Assembly: GCA_023415375.1 (NCBI GenBank)
Contig: JAEZKW010000350.1
Location: forward strand, 1-10,765
Direction: 5' to 3'
Source: Bacillota bacterium
GTDB lineage: Bacteria > Bacillota > UBA4882 > UBA8346
Length of the DNA stretch: 10,765 bases
How positions within the stretch are numbered: position 1 is the stretch's first letter; each line of letters starts with the position of its first letter. The position numbers and the translations under genes are program-made. This document shows, piece after piece, positions 1 through 7,512 of this stretch. Under the pieces are notes generated by a model. That model was not told the DNA's origin, did not search any database, and saw nothing but the letters and a program-made list of their open reading frames with translations.

Positions 1-151
1 AAGTAAGAACATCCTTTTTCACAAGTGAAGGGGTATGGCATTGGGCGCAGACAATTCCAATTAAATTATGGTTATGGTTGATAACATGATGTAGGGTATC
101 GGTTTCACAGTGGGGACATAGATAAATGTGATCAAATTCTTGGTATTCCAT
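1..151 (-). CDS. small zinc-ribbon protein, N-terminal part (cut by window edge)
   Basis: This reading frame runs leftwards from an ATG at 151-149 and leaves the window after 50 codons without a stop. The visible protein begins MEYQEFDHIYLCPHCE and carries two Cys pairs, CPHC at residues 12-15 and CAQC at residues 35-38. Four cysteines in this spacing make a typical zinc ribbon; several His residues lie between the pairs. A GGTGG ribosome binding site (plus-strand 161-165) sits 9 bases before the ATG and supports the start. I do not recognise the family with certainty; short stand-alone zinc ribbons of this kind are common uncharacterised proteins in Bacillota. It is divergent from dprA. The role is unknown, and whether a further domain follows cannot be seen. 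Confidence 0.6.
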   Translation of the reverse strand, partial: MEYQEFDHIYLCPHCETDTLHHVINHNHNLIGIVCAQCHTPSLVKKDVLT

Positions 152-190
152 AAAAGATTTCCACCTTATCACTGTTAATAATTTATCGAA

Positions 191-214
191 AACAGTTAAC
201 ACCATTAAACTGTT
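191..214. repeat. inverted repeat in the divergent intergenic region
   Basis: AACAGTT (191-197) and AACTGTT (208-214) form a perfect 7-base inverted repeat separated by 10 bases. Further CTGTT-type copies lie at about 171-177 and 218-224. The spacing of about 17 bases centre to centre would suit a dimeric regulator, but the DNA is A/T-rich and short repeats occur by chance. No T-run follows, so it is not a terminator. Confidence 0.3.
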
Positions 215-420
215 CTTTCTGTTTAATCATCCCTTATTGTATCCGTCATTTTCAAAAAATCTCTGGCAACTAATACTAAGTTCTTATATGCCCGATTCCA
301 AAATATCAGGATTGAAATTTTCGCAACCAAATCTGGCAATTTTTAAATAATTCTATATTTTTTGATAACGGAAGGAATGTTAATAATTCCCCCGAATTAT
401 AGATTTAGGGGGGTGCAATC

Positions 421-1509
421 ATGGATAGTGAAGAATTAAAATACTGGTTATGGTGGAACCGGGTACCTGGTGTAGGACCTGCCCGATTTTATAAACTCCT
501 TAAAGAGTTTGGCACCATGAAAGAGGCTTGGTCTGCTCCTGCTCAAAATTTACAGTCATTGATCGGTGAAAAAGTCTGGCTAGACTTGCAAACAGTACAA
601 AAAACATGGGATCCGGAAAAAGAAATTCTTCAGGCCCATTATTTGGGAATCCGTTTTTACTTATACTCTGAAGCCGATTACCCGCAACCTTTAAAAAAAA
701 TAACAAATCCGCCACCGGTTCTTTATGCACTTGGCGGCTTCGAATATGGGGACGATATAGCTGTAGCAATAGTTGGCACAAGGAACCCTACCCCTTCGGG
801 GATTTTTACTGCCAGAGAGTTATCGGTTCAGTTGACCAGGCAGGGATTGACAATTATCAGCGGGATGGCGAGGGGAATTGATTCGGAAGCTCATAAAGGG
901 GCGCTAGAGGCAAGTGGGCGAACAGTGGCAGTTTTAGGCTGCGGTATTGATATTCCATACCCGCGAGAAAATGAAAATTTAATGCAGCAAATATCCCGCC
1001 ACGGAGCAGTTATTTCCGAATTTCCCCTTGGAACCAAACCACTTGCCGGTAATTTTCCTGCCCGTAATCGTATTATCAGCGGATTAAGTTTAGGTGTTGT
1101 TGTGGTTGAAGCAGCAGAGGACAGTGGTTCTTTAATTACGGCTGGTTTTGCTTTAGAACAAGGCCGGGAAGTATTTGCAGTACCGGGTAATATTGGAAAC
1201 GAAGGAAGCAAAGGACCCCATCGCCTGATCCGGCAAGGAGCCAAATTAGTTGAAAATCATCAGGATATTTTGGAGGAATTAGCCATTCCTCAATTATCCT
1301 CTAGCGAAATGATAGACGGGGATTTTGTTGCCGGGACTGAACTTGAGCAAAAAATAATTTCAGTGATGAGTCGTGAGCCGTTACATATTGATCAAATTGT
1401 ACGCGGGGCAAAACTAACATCAGCACAAGTGAATTCAGTATTGGTTCAGTTGGAGTTGAGGGGGTTTGTGAAAAGGTTTCCTGGTCAGATGTATCTTCGT
1501 GTTAAATAA
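421..1509 (+). CDS. dprA: DNA-processing protein DprA (Smf)
   Basis: DprA binds single-stranded DNA entering during natural transformation and loads RecA onto it; it is widespread even in bacteria not known to be competent. The 362-residue protein has an N-terminal helix-hairpin-helix-like region (about 8-60, with VPGVGPARFYKLL). The Rossmann-like DprA domain follows (about 75-290) with its family signatures: GTRNPTPSG, SGMARGIDSEAH, VAVLGCGIDIPYP, FPARNRIISGLS and SGSLITAGFALEQGREVF. A C-terminal winged-helix domain (about 305-362) includes LHIDQIVRGAKL. Length and domain order are normal for the full-length form. The ATG at 421 follows a GGGGGTG ribosome binding site by about 5 bases. The gene heads the dprA-topA-trmFO-xerC-codY block. 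I could not find a convincing promoter in the 269-base gap upstream. Confidence 0.97.
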   Translation: MDSEELKYWLWWNRVPGVGPARFYKLLKEFGTMKEAWSAPAQNLQSLIGEKVWLDLQTVQKTWDPEKEILQAHYLGIRFYLYSEADYPQPLKKITNPPPVLYALGGFEYGDDIAVAIVGTRNPTPSGIFTARELSVQLTRQGLTIISGMARGIDSEAHKGALEASGRTVAVLGCGIDIPYPRENENLMQQISRHGAVISEFPLGTKPLAGNFPARNRIISGLSLGVVVVEAAEDSGSLITAGFALEQGREVFAVPGNIGNEGSKGPHRLIRQGAKLVENHQDILEELAIPQLSSSEMIDGDFVAGTELEQKIISVMSREPLHIDQIVRGAKLTSAQVNSVLVQLELRGFVKRFPGQMYLRVK

Positions 1510-1516
1510 CATTTAC

Positions 1517-1546
1517 TTTACAACTGTTATATTTATGATATATACT
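1517..1546 (+). promoter_or_regulatory. probable sigma-A promoter for smg
   Basis: TTTACA (1517-1522) and TATACT (1541-1546) are separated by 18 bases; each differs from consensus by one base. It lies just after the dprA stop and would give a leader of roughly 130 bases before smg. An overlapping TATGAT (1534-1539) makes the exact -10 uncertain. The spacer holds an AACTGTT, the same heptamer as in the inverted repeat upstream of dprA. Confidence 0.45.
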
Positions 1547-1684
1547 TCTTGCTGAGGGATAATCGCTCAATTTGAAATTAAATAAAAATTGTTTATCAGC
1601 TTCCTTATTTGGAAACTATTTTTAATTAAGCATAACCGCCATCCTGCCGAAATATTTATTAACAGCCAGAACAGAGGTGAAAAT

Positions 1685-2158
1685 ATGGATCGTGTTATTG
1701 AGATTGTCAGTTTTATCATGAAACAGGTACTTTTCCAAGGAGATAACTTATGTTCTGAACGTATTCTTGTTGATGCTTTGGTACAACAGGGTTTTCATCA
1801 TGAGGAAATCGAGCAGGCCTTTAAGCTTTTACATTCGCTTCCAAGTGCTCTGAAAGCGAATATTGAGGAACTTGAGGAATTAAAAGGTTTAGAGGATGGA
1901 CATCGTATTTTTAGTCCCACCGAACAAAAAAAGATAACAGTAACTTGTCAGGGAGAAATTCTGCGCCTCCTTAACAGTTCTTTATTAACCCTTAATGAAT
2001 TGGAAAAAGTTTTAGCAGAAGCATTACAAATGGAAACCAATGAGGTCGGGCTTAAAGAATTGGAACAGATATTGTATAAAGTGATTGCGGATGAGGAACG
2101 ATTATTAATGATTATACCTCACCCGGTGGAAATGGGCCCATCTTTCTTATTAAACTGA
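1685..2158 (+). CDS. smg: Smg family protein (DUF494), function unknown
   Basis: The 157-residue product matches the Smg/DUF494 family, which has no established function. The segment RIFSPTEQKKITVTCQGEIL (about 76-95) lines up with the RIYTPEE...SCRGFLLFL signature of E. coli Smg, and the length equals that of the E. coli protein. It is a soluble, acidic, mostly helical protein with no signal peptide or membrane segment. An in-frame codon at 1589 would add 32 residues, but that extension is unlike the family. The ATG at 1685 has a strong AGAGGTGA site (1673-1680) just before it, so I chose 1685. In E. coli smg sits next to smf (dprA), so the dprA-smg neighbourhood recurs across phyla. A terminator follows directly. 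Confidence 0.87.
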   Translation: MDRVIEIVSFIMKQVLFQGDNLCSERILVDALVQQGFHHEEIEQAFKLLHSLPSALKANIEELEELKGLEDGHRIFSPTEQKKITVTCQGEILRLLNSSLLTLNELEKVLAEALQMETNEVGLKELEQILYKVIADEERLLMIIPHPVEMGPSFLLN

Positions 2159-2178
2159 CAAAATTCACTTGCAACTTC

Positions 2179-2202
2179 GGGTTATTTGATAACCCTTTTT
2201 TT
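2179..2202 (+). terminator. Rho-independent terminator after smg
   Basis: GGGTTAT (2179-2185) and ATAACCC (2189-2195) form a perfect 7-bp stem with a 3-base loop, followed by seven T residues (2196-2202). It starts 21 bases after the smg stop and separates smg from topA. topA may therefore depend on read-through or on a promoter I could not identify in the 43 bases between the T-run and its start. Confidence 0.87.
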
Positions 2203-2245
2203 ATGGGTCAATTTGGTTTTGTAAAGGTAATGGGGGTATCATTTA

Positions 2246-4342
2246 GTGAAAACACTGGTTATCGTTGAATCGCCGGCAAAGGCGAAGACTATTGAAAAGT
2301 ATTTGGGAAAAAAATTCATGGTCAAAGCTTCTATGGGACATGTTGTTGATTTGCCTAAAAGTCAGTTTGGGGTGGATATTCCGAACGGTTTTAAACCTAA
2401 GTACATTACGATCCGGGGTAAAGGCAAAATCATTCAAGACTTAAAAGACTCGGTCAAAAAAGCGGAAACTGTTTTACTGGCAACCGACCCTGACCGCGAA
2501 GGCGAGGCAATTTCCTGGCATTTAGCTAACAGTTTGGATTTAAAGCCGGGTCAGTTGAATCGAATTGAATTCCATGAAATAACCAAAAAAGCGATTGAAA
2601 GCTCCATCAAAAATCCCCGCAAAATTGATTTGGACCGGGTCAATGCCCAACAAGCCAGACGGATTTTAGACAGAATTGTAGGTTATGAATTAAGCCCTTT
2701 ACTTTGGAAAAAAGTTAGGCGGGGACTTAGCGCCGGCCGGGTTCAATCGGTAGCTGTTCGCTTGGTTTGCGAGCGTGAACAGGAAATCCAGGATTTTAAA
2801 CCGGAAGAGTATTGGAGTATAACCGGTAATTTTAGTACCGCTAAAAAAGAGACTTTTACTGCCAAACTGGCTACAATTGGCAAAAAGAAGTTAAATGTAA
2901 CGGGCGCCAAGGATGCCAAACAAATTGAAGCCGATATTAAAAAGAACCAATTCGAGGTTGCCGAAGTTAAGAAGAAGGAACGATTGCGATTTCCGGCGCC
3001 GCCTTTTACCACCAGCAGTTTGCAACAGGAAGCAGCCCGAAAACACGGCTTTGGCCCGAGAAAAACCATGATGATTGCCCAACAACTATATGAAGGATTG
3101 GAAATCGGTGAAGCTGGAGTCGAAGGATTAATAACCTATATGCGTACCGATTCCGTTCGAGTGGCCGAAGAGGCTCAGGTTCTTGCCAGAGAAGTCATTA
3201 AAGAACGTTATGGCGCCAATTTTCTGCCGGAAACAGCACCAGCTTATAAAACTAAAACGGCAGGAGCGCAGGAAGCCCACGAAGCGATCCGGCCGACGAA
3301 TGCCGCGCGTAACCCTGAATCGTTGAAAGCTTTTCTCAATAAAGACCAATTTCGCATTTATCAACTTATTTGGGGCCGCTTTATAGCCAGTCAAATGAAA
3401 CCAGCGCTGTTTGATACGGTTGCTGCCGATATTCGCGGCGGGGATTATGTATTTCGGGCCAACGGCAATATACTTAAGTTTCCGGGCTTTCTCGGAGTGT
3501 ACCAGGAGGGTAAGGATGATGAAGCCCCCGAGGAAGAAGCCCAATTACCGGAATTGAATGAACATGATATTGTTCAATTGGTCAAGGTTGAACCAAAACA
3601 ACATTTTACACAACCACCGCCAAGGTATACTGAGACAACATTAATCAAAACGCTTGAGGAGAAAGGTATCGGCAGGCCGAGTACGTATGCCCCGACAATA
3701 GACACCATAAAGCGTAATTATGTTTTAGTGGAAGAGAAACGATTAAAACCGACTGATTTGGGGCAAGTGGTGGTCGATTTACTAAAGCAAAAATTTCCCG
3801 AAGTCGTAGATTATGATTTTACGGCTGATATGGAAGAAAAATTAGATAAAATTGCCGAAGGCGATATCGACTGGGTTAAGGTATTGGCTGAATTTTACGA
3901 TCCCTTCAGTGAGGAACTAAAAACAGCTTTACAAGATGTGGAGCGAATTGAATTACCCCAGGAAGAAAGCGATGTGGTTTGTGAAAAATGTGGCCGAACC
4001 ATGGTTTATAAATACGGCCGTTTTGGGAAGTTTTTAGCCTGTCCCGGATATCCGGAATGCAAGAATACCAAAGCTATCCGGAAAGAAATGGGTGTTAGTT
4101 GTCCCAAATGTGGAACCGGTCAAATCACCGAGCGCAAATCTAAGAAAGGCCGTTTTTTTTACGGCTGCAATCAATATCCTGGGTGTGACTTTGTTAGTTG
4201 GGAGCGCCCCTTTAAAACCCCTTGCCCTAAATGTGGTAGTATGTGCGTTTTAAAAGGAAGTAAAGATAATAAAACCATCGTTTGCCTGAAAGAAGGTTGC
4301 GGTTATACCGCTAAATTTGAGGAACAAGGTGAGGATGATTGA
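2246..4342 (+). CDS. topA: DNA topoisomerase I (type IA)
   Basis: TopA relaxes negatively supercoiled DNA by cutting one strand through a 5'-phosphotyrosine link. The 698-residue protein starts with a TOPRIM domain (about 1-115): the glutamate of VESPAK (E8) and the acidic triad in DPDREGE (D81, D83, E85) bind magnesium. The catalytic tyrosine is Y298 in GLITYMRTDS, with R300 beside it. The core domains run to about 570. Three C-terminal zinc ribbons follow, each with four cysteines: C579/C582/C599/C605, C619/C622/C641/C647 and C660/C663/C680/C685. Length and layout are typical of Bacillota TopA. The start is GTG at 2246, with a GGGGGT ribosome binding site (2232-2237) 8 bases upstream; the protein begins MKTLVIVESP, as expected for the family. 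The stop overlaps the trmFO start by 4 bases. Confidence 0.98.
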   Translation: MKTLVIVESPAKAKTIEKYLGKKFMVKASMGHVVDLPKSQFGVDIPNGFKPKYITIRGKGKIIQDLKDSVKKAETVLLATDPDREGEAISWHLANSLDLKPGQLNRIEFHEITKKAIESSIKNPRKIDLDRVNAQQARRILDRIVGYELSPLLWKKVRRGLSAGRVQSVAVRLVCEREQEIQDFKPEEYWSITGNFSTAKKETFTAKLATIGKKKLNVTGAKDAKQIEADIKKNQFEVAEVKKKERLRFPAPPFTTSSLQQEAARKHGFGPRKTMMIAQQLYEGLEIGEAGVEGLITYMRTDSVRVAEEAQVLAREVIKERYGANFLPETAPAYKTKTAGAQEAHEAIRPTNAARNPESLKAFLNKDQFRIYQLIWGRFIASQMKPALFDTVAADIRGGDYVFRANGNILKFPGFLGVYQEGKDDEAPEEEAQLPELNEHDIVQLVKVEPKQHFTQPPPRYTETTLIKTLEEKGIGRPSTYAPTIDTIKRNYVLVEEKRLKPTDLGQVVVDLLKQKFPEVVDYDFTADMEEKLDKIAEGDIDWVKVLAEFYDPFSEELKTALQDVERIELPQEESDVVCEKCGRTMVYKYGRFGKFLACPGYPECKNTKAIRKEMGVSCPKCGTGQITERKSKKGRFFYGCNQYPGCDFVSWERPFKTPCPKCGSMCVLKGSKDNKTIVCLKEGCGYTAKFEEQGEDD

Positions 4343-5640
4343 ATCCTGTTAAAGTAATCGGTGCAGGTTTAGCGGGTGCAGAAGCAACCTGGCAGTTGGC
4401 AAATAGAGGGATACCGGTCAAACTATGGGAGATGCGACCGGAGCAATTAACACCGGCTCATAAAACTGGGCAATTTGCAGAATTAGTTTGCAGTAATTCT
4501 TTGCGCGGGGCCTCTTTAGAAAATGCTGTCGGTCTTTTAAAGGAGGAAATGCGGCTTTTAAATTCCTTAATTATGAAGGCGGCTTTGGAAACTGAAGTTC
4601 CAGCCGGTGGTGCCCTGGCTGTGGATCGTGAGCGCTTTGCCGAATATGTAACCAATACCCTTTCTAATCATCCATTCGTTGAAATTATTCGTTCTGAAAT
4701 CGGGGATATTCCAGAGGGTGTGACCATTATCGCCACAGGACCCTTAACTTCGCCTAGATTGTCAAATGCTATCCGGGATTTGATTGGACAAGATTATTTT
4801 TATTTTTATGATGCTGCAGCCCCAATTGTCACTGCGGAGTCTTTGGATTCCGAAACCGTCTTTGCCGCATCACGGTACGATAAAGGTGAAGGCGTTTATT
4901 TGAATTGCCCTTTTACCAAGGAAGAATACCAACAATTTTGGAATGAGCTCGTTTCGGCCCAGGTTGCCGAGGGACATTTGCCCTCTGAAAAGAAGATTTT
5001 TTTTGAAGGCTGTATGCCGATTGAAGTCTTGGCTTCCCGTGGAATCGAAACCATGCGTTATGGCCCGATGAAACCAGTCGGGATCACCGACCCCAAGACT
5101 GGTAAATGGCCGTATGCTGTTGTTCAACTCCGGCCTGAAGATCAAGAAAACCGTTTATATAATTTGGTAGGTTTTCAAACTCATCTGCAATGGGGTGAAC
5201 AACAAAGGGTTTTTCGTAAAATTCCCGGATTAGGAAATGCCGAGTTTGTAAGATACGGGGTCATGCATCGTAATACTTATTTAAACGCACCGGTTGTTTT
5301 GCATACAACTTTGCAGTCAAAAGTTAGAAATGACCTTTTCTTCGCCGGTCAAATGACAGGCGTAGAGGGTTATGTAGAGTCAAGCGCTTCCGGTTTGCTC
5401 GCCGGCATCAATTGCGCCCAATTGATAATGGGAAAACCGCTCATCGAATTTCCCCCTGAAACAGCCATCGGAGCTTTAATGAACTACATTTGTAATGCTG
5501 ATCCTAAATATTTTCAACCGATGAATGTTAACTACGGCCTATTTCCACCATTACAAGATTCCATGAAGGGTAAAAAAGAAAGAAGACTGGCTTTAGCAAA
5601 CCGATCTTTAACAAAGATCCATCAATTCAATTCGATTTAG
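4339..5640 (+). CDS. trmFO: methylenetetrahydrofolate-tRNA-(uracil-5-)-methyltransferase TrmFO
   Basis: TrmFO methylates U54 in the T-loop of tRNA to ribothymidine, using methylenetetrahydrofolate as carbon donor and FAD as reductant. The 433-residue protein opens with the FAD-binding motif GAGLAGAE (8-15). The cysteine of CSNSLRG (C51) and the one in FFEGCMPIE (C225) correspond to the two functional cysteines, C53 and C226, of the B. subtilis enzyme. GQMTGVEGYVES (337-348) is another family signature. Length matches the family, about 435. The start is TTG at 4339, whose last two bases are part of the topA TGA; an AAGGTG site (4326-4331) lies inside topA. The ATG at 4335 is in another frame and meets a stop after five codons. 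The 4-base overlap implies translational coupling to topA. Confidence 0.96.
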   Translation: MNPVKVIGAGLAGAEATWQLANRGIPVKLWEMRPEQLTPAHKTGQFAELVCSNSLRGASLENAVGLLKEEMRLLNSLIMKAALETEVPAGGALAVDRERFAEYVTNTLSNHPFVEIIRSEIGDIPEGVTIIATGPLTSPRLSNAIRDLIGQDYFYFYDAAAPIVTAESLDSETVFAASRYDKGEGVYLNCPFTKEEYQQFWNELVSAQVAEGHLPSEKKIFFEGCMPIEVLASRGIETMRYGPMKPVGITDPKTGKWPYAVVQLRPEDQENRLYNLVGFQTHLQWGEQQRVFRKIPGLGNAEFVRYGVMHRNTYLNAPVVLHTTLQSKVRNDLFFAGQMTGVEGYVESSASGLLAGINCAQLIMGKPLIEFPPETAIGALMNYICNADPKYFQPMNVNYGLFPPLQDSMKGKKERRLALANRSLTKIHQFNSI

Positions 5641-5687
5641 TAAAAGATTTCCAAAATTAAAGGCCTTTTGTTAAATTTCGGTTTTTG

Positions 5688-5716
5688 TTGTCATTTTTCG
5701 TCAATTGTGTTATGAT
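5688..5716 (+). promoter_or_regulatory. probable extended -10 promoter before xerC
   Basis: TTGTCA (5688-5693) and TATGAT (5711-5716) are separated by exactly 17 bases, and a TG lies one base before the -10 (5708-5709), giving an extended -10. Each hexamer differs from consensus by one base. Transcription would start near 5722-5724, only 8-10 bases before the xerC ATG, which leaves out the GAGG at 5718-5721. Confidence 0.55.
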
Positions 5717-5731
5717 TGAGGCGAGAATAAA

Positions 5732-6640
5732 ATGCTTAAATTGGAAACTCTAATCGATGAATTCTTGATTTACCTTCGAGTTAACAAAAATTATTCGATA
5801 CGAACTTTGGAAAGTTATGGGCTTGATTTACGACAATTTTTGACTTTTTTCGACAATGAATCGATTTTAACCCTGGAACATATTGATCATTTATTATTAA
5901 GAAAATATTTGGCCACATTAAAAGAAGAGCAATTAGCCCGTAGGTCTATTGCTCGAAAAATTTCTTGTTTACGATCATTTTTTAAATTTCTTTGCCGGCA
6001 AGGTTACTTAACCGATAACCCAATTGTAGGCGTTTCAACGCCCAAACTTGAAAAACGCTTGCCAGAATTTTTATATCCCGAAGAACTTGAAAGTTTATTG
6101 AAACTTCCAGATATATCTGGCGTTTTAGGGATTAGGGACCAAGCCATATTAGAAGTATTTTATTCCAGTGGTCTCCGTTTACAAGAATTGGTTGGCTTAA
6201 CAATGGTTGACCTTGATTTGGACGGAGGTTACTTGAGGGTTTACGGGAAGGGATCCAAAGAACGCCTTGTCCCACTTGGCGGTTGCGCGAAACGGGCTTT
6301 AATAAAATATTTGAAAGAGGTGAGACCACAGTTAGTTTCGAAGGGGAATAGCTCTAAACAACCGATGAATGTCTTTTTAAATTATCGGGGCACACGTTTG
6401 AGTGGCCGAAGTATTCAACGACTCATGGACAAATATCTACAACAGCTGGCCCTCCATCGTAAAATAAGTCCACATACTCTCCGGCATACCTTTGCGACTC
6501 ATCTATTGGAAAACGGCGCCGATTTAAGAGTGGTGCAGGAATTATTAGGCCATGTAGATATATCGAGCACCCAAATTTATACCCATCTGACAAAAGAAAG
6601 AATTCGCGCAGTTTATCTTAAAAGTCATCCTAGAGCGTAG
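5732..6640 (+). CDS. xerC: tyrosine recombinase XerC
   Basis: XerC-type recombinases resolve chromosome dimers at the dif site near the terminus, together with a second recombinase or alone. The 302-residue protein has an N-terminal SAM-like core-binding domain (about 5-90, with NYSIRTLESYGLDL) and a C-terminal catalytic domain (about 112-290). All catalytic residues are visible: R149 in SSGLRLQEL, K173 in GKGSKERLVPLG, H248 and R251 in HTLRHTFATH, H274 in LLGHVDISST, and the nucleophile Y283 in QIYTHL. Length is normal. The ATG at 5732 fits the family N-terminus; GAGG (5718-5721) lies 10 bases upstream. Position between trmFO and codY favours XerC (CodV in B. subtilis) over XerD or a phage integrase. 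The usual neighbour hslVU is absent downstream. Confidence 0.95.
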   Translation: MLKLETLIDEFLIYLRVNKNYSIRTLESYGLDLRQFLTFFDNESILTLEHIDHLLLRKYLATLKEEQLARRSIARKISCLRSFFKFLCRQGYLTDNPIVGVSTPKLEKRLPEFLYPEELESLLKLPDISGVLGIRDQAILEVFYSSGLRLQELVGLTMVDLDLDGGYLRVYGKGSKERLVPLGGCAKRALIKYLKEVRPQLVSKGNSSKQPMNVFLNYRGTRLSGRSIQRLMDKYLQQLALHRKISPHTLRHTFATHLLENGADLRVVQELLGHVDISSTQIYTHLTKERIRAVYLKSHPRA

Positions 6641-6713
6641 ATCATAGCTTTGCAAAATTTAAGAAATACTAAAGTAAATATTAAAATTGAGAAACCACGA
6701 GGAGAGATGTGTT

Positions 6714-7454
6714 ATGTCTTTGTTACAAAAGATACAAGATCTGGAGAATTTACTAAAAAAAGAACAACTGGTTGTAAGCGACTTGGTCTCGGCTATTTCA
6801 AGCGAAGTCGCGTGTAATTCTTATCTGGTTAATGCCGAAGGTAAAATACTGAGTTATTCCTTACTAGAGGGTAAGGGGGAGAAGAATCCTTCGCTCGCCC
6901 TAAAGCTAGAATTTAAACAGCGGGTGGGATTTGTTTTTCAAACAGTCGCTAATTTACCACTGGAAAGTAATTTTTTGGAGAATGATAGTAATTTTGCACC
7001 GAATACGTTTATGACAATTGTACCGATTCGTCTTCTATCATCTACTGCCGGCCATCTTTTGCTAACGAAAATAGGTCAGCAATTTACCGAAGAAGAATTG
7101 ATATTGGCTGAGACATCGTCATTATTATCTGGAATCTACCTCTTAGAAAAAGGCGGCACCGCCGAGTCCGATTCGAAACAACATAATAATATCGAAATGG
7201 TTTTGGAATCTCTGTCCTTTTCTGAAATCAAGGCTATTAGTAGCGTATTTGCTGAATTAAATGGTTTGGAAGGTTTTTTGGTCGCCAGTAAAATTGCGGA
7301 CCGGATCGGAATCTCCCGTTCAGTGATTGTGAATGCCATGCGTAAACTGGAAAGCGCCGGGATCGTTAGTTCTCGCTCTCTTGGAATTAAGGGAACCTAT
7401 ATTAAAATTAAAAATAGTACCTTTCTTGAAGCTTTAAAAGCACGAGTCCGTTAA
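6714..7454 (+). CDS. codY: global transcriptional regulator CodY, divergent effector domain
   Basis: CodY represses amino-acid uptake and biosynthesis and many stationary-phase genes in rich conditions; in well-studied species it senses branched-chain amino acids and often GTP. The 246-residue protein has an N-terminal GAF-type sensing domain (about 1-145), a linker, and a C-terminal winged helix-turn-helix. The DNA-binding part is highly conserved, with ASKIADRIGISRSVIVNA (191-208) and RSLGIKGTYIK (221-231). The sensing domain is much less conserved and about 13 residues shorter than in B. subtilis (259 aa); see the finding. The ATG at 6714 has GAGGAG (6699-6704) 9 bases before it and gives the canonical MSLLQKIQDL start; a TTG at 6687 in frame would add an uncharacteristic extension. 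A strong terminator follows. Confidence 0.93.
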   Translation: MSLLQKIQDLENLLKKEQLVVSDLVSAISSEVACNSYLVNAEGKILSYSLLEGKGEKNPSLALKLEFKQRVGFVFQTVANLPLESNFLENDSNFAPNTFMTIVPIRLLSSTAGHLLLTKIGQQFTEEELILAETSSLLSGIYLLEKGGTAESDSKQHNNIEMVLESLSFSEIKAISSVFAELNGLEGFLVASKIADRIGISRSVIVNAMRKLESAGIVSSRSLGIKGTYIKIKNSTFLEALKARVR

Positions 7455-7512
7455 TAAAATTGAACTTTGTTATCCCCAAACTTGGTAGAAAATTCAATGC
7501 ATTTTCCTATAG

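Noticed and set aside
1551..1600. Structured leader or riboswitch before smg
   Set aside because: GCTGA/TCAGC and CAATTT/AAATTG can pair, but the stems are short, the internal loop is lopsided, and no known riboswitch core is recognisable.
1589..1684. N-terminal extension of Smg from an upstream in-frame start
   Set aside because: It has no good ribosome binding site and does not resemble the family; the ATG at 1685 with AGAGGTGA fits both the site and the 157-residue family length.
5655..5672. AAAGGCCTTT palindrome after trmFO as a terminator
   Set aside because: A palindrome without a loop cannot form a useful hairpin, and the downstream T-tracts are interrupted.
6655..6669. Possible CodY autoregulatory box just upstream of codY
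   Set aside because: AAATTTAAGAAATAC has five mismatches to the 15-base CodY consensus, which is expected by chance in DNA this A/T-rich.
7480..7494. CodY-box half-site GAAAATT after the codY stop
   Set aside because: Four mismatches overall, all but one in the left half, and it lies between a stop codon and its terminator, where a regulatory role is unlikely.
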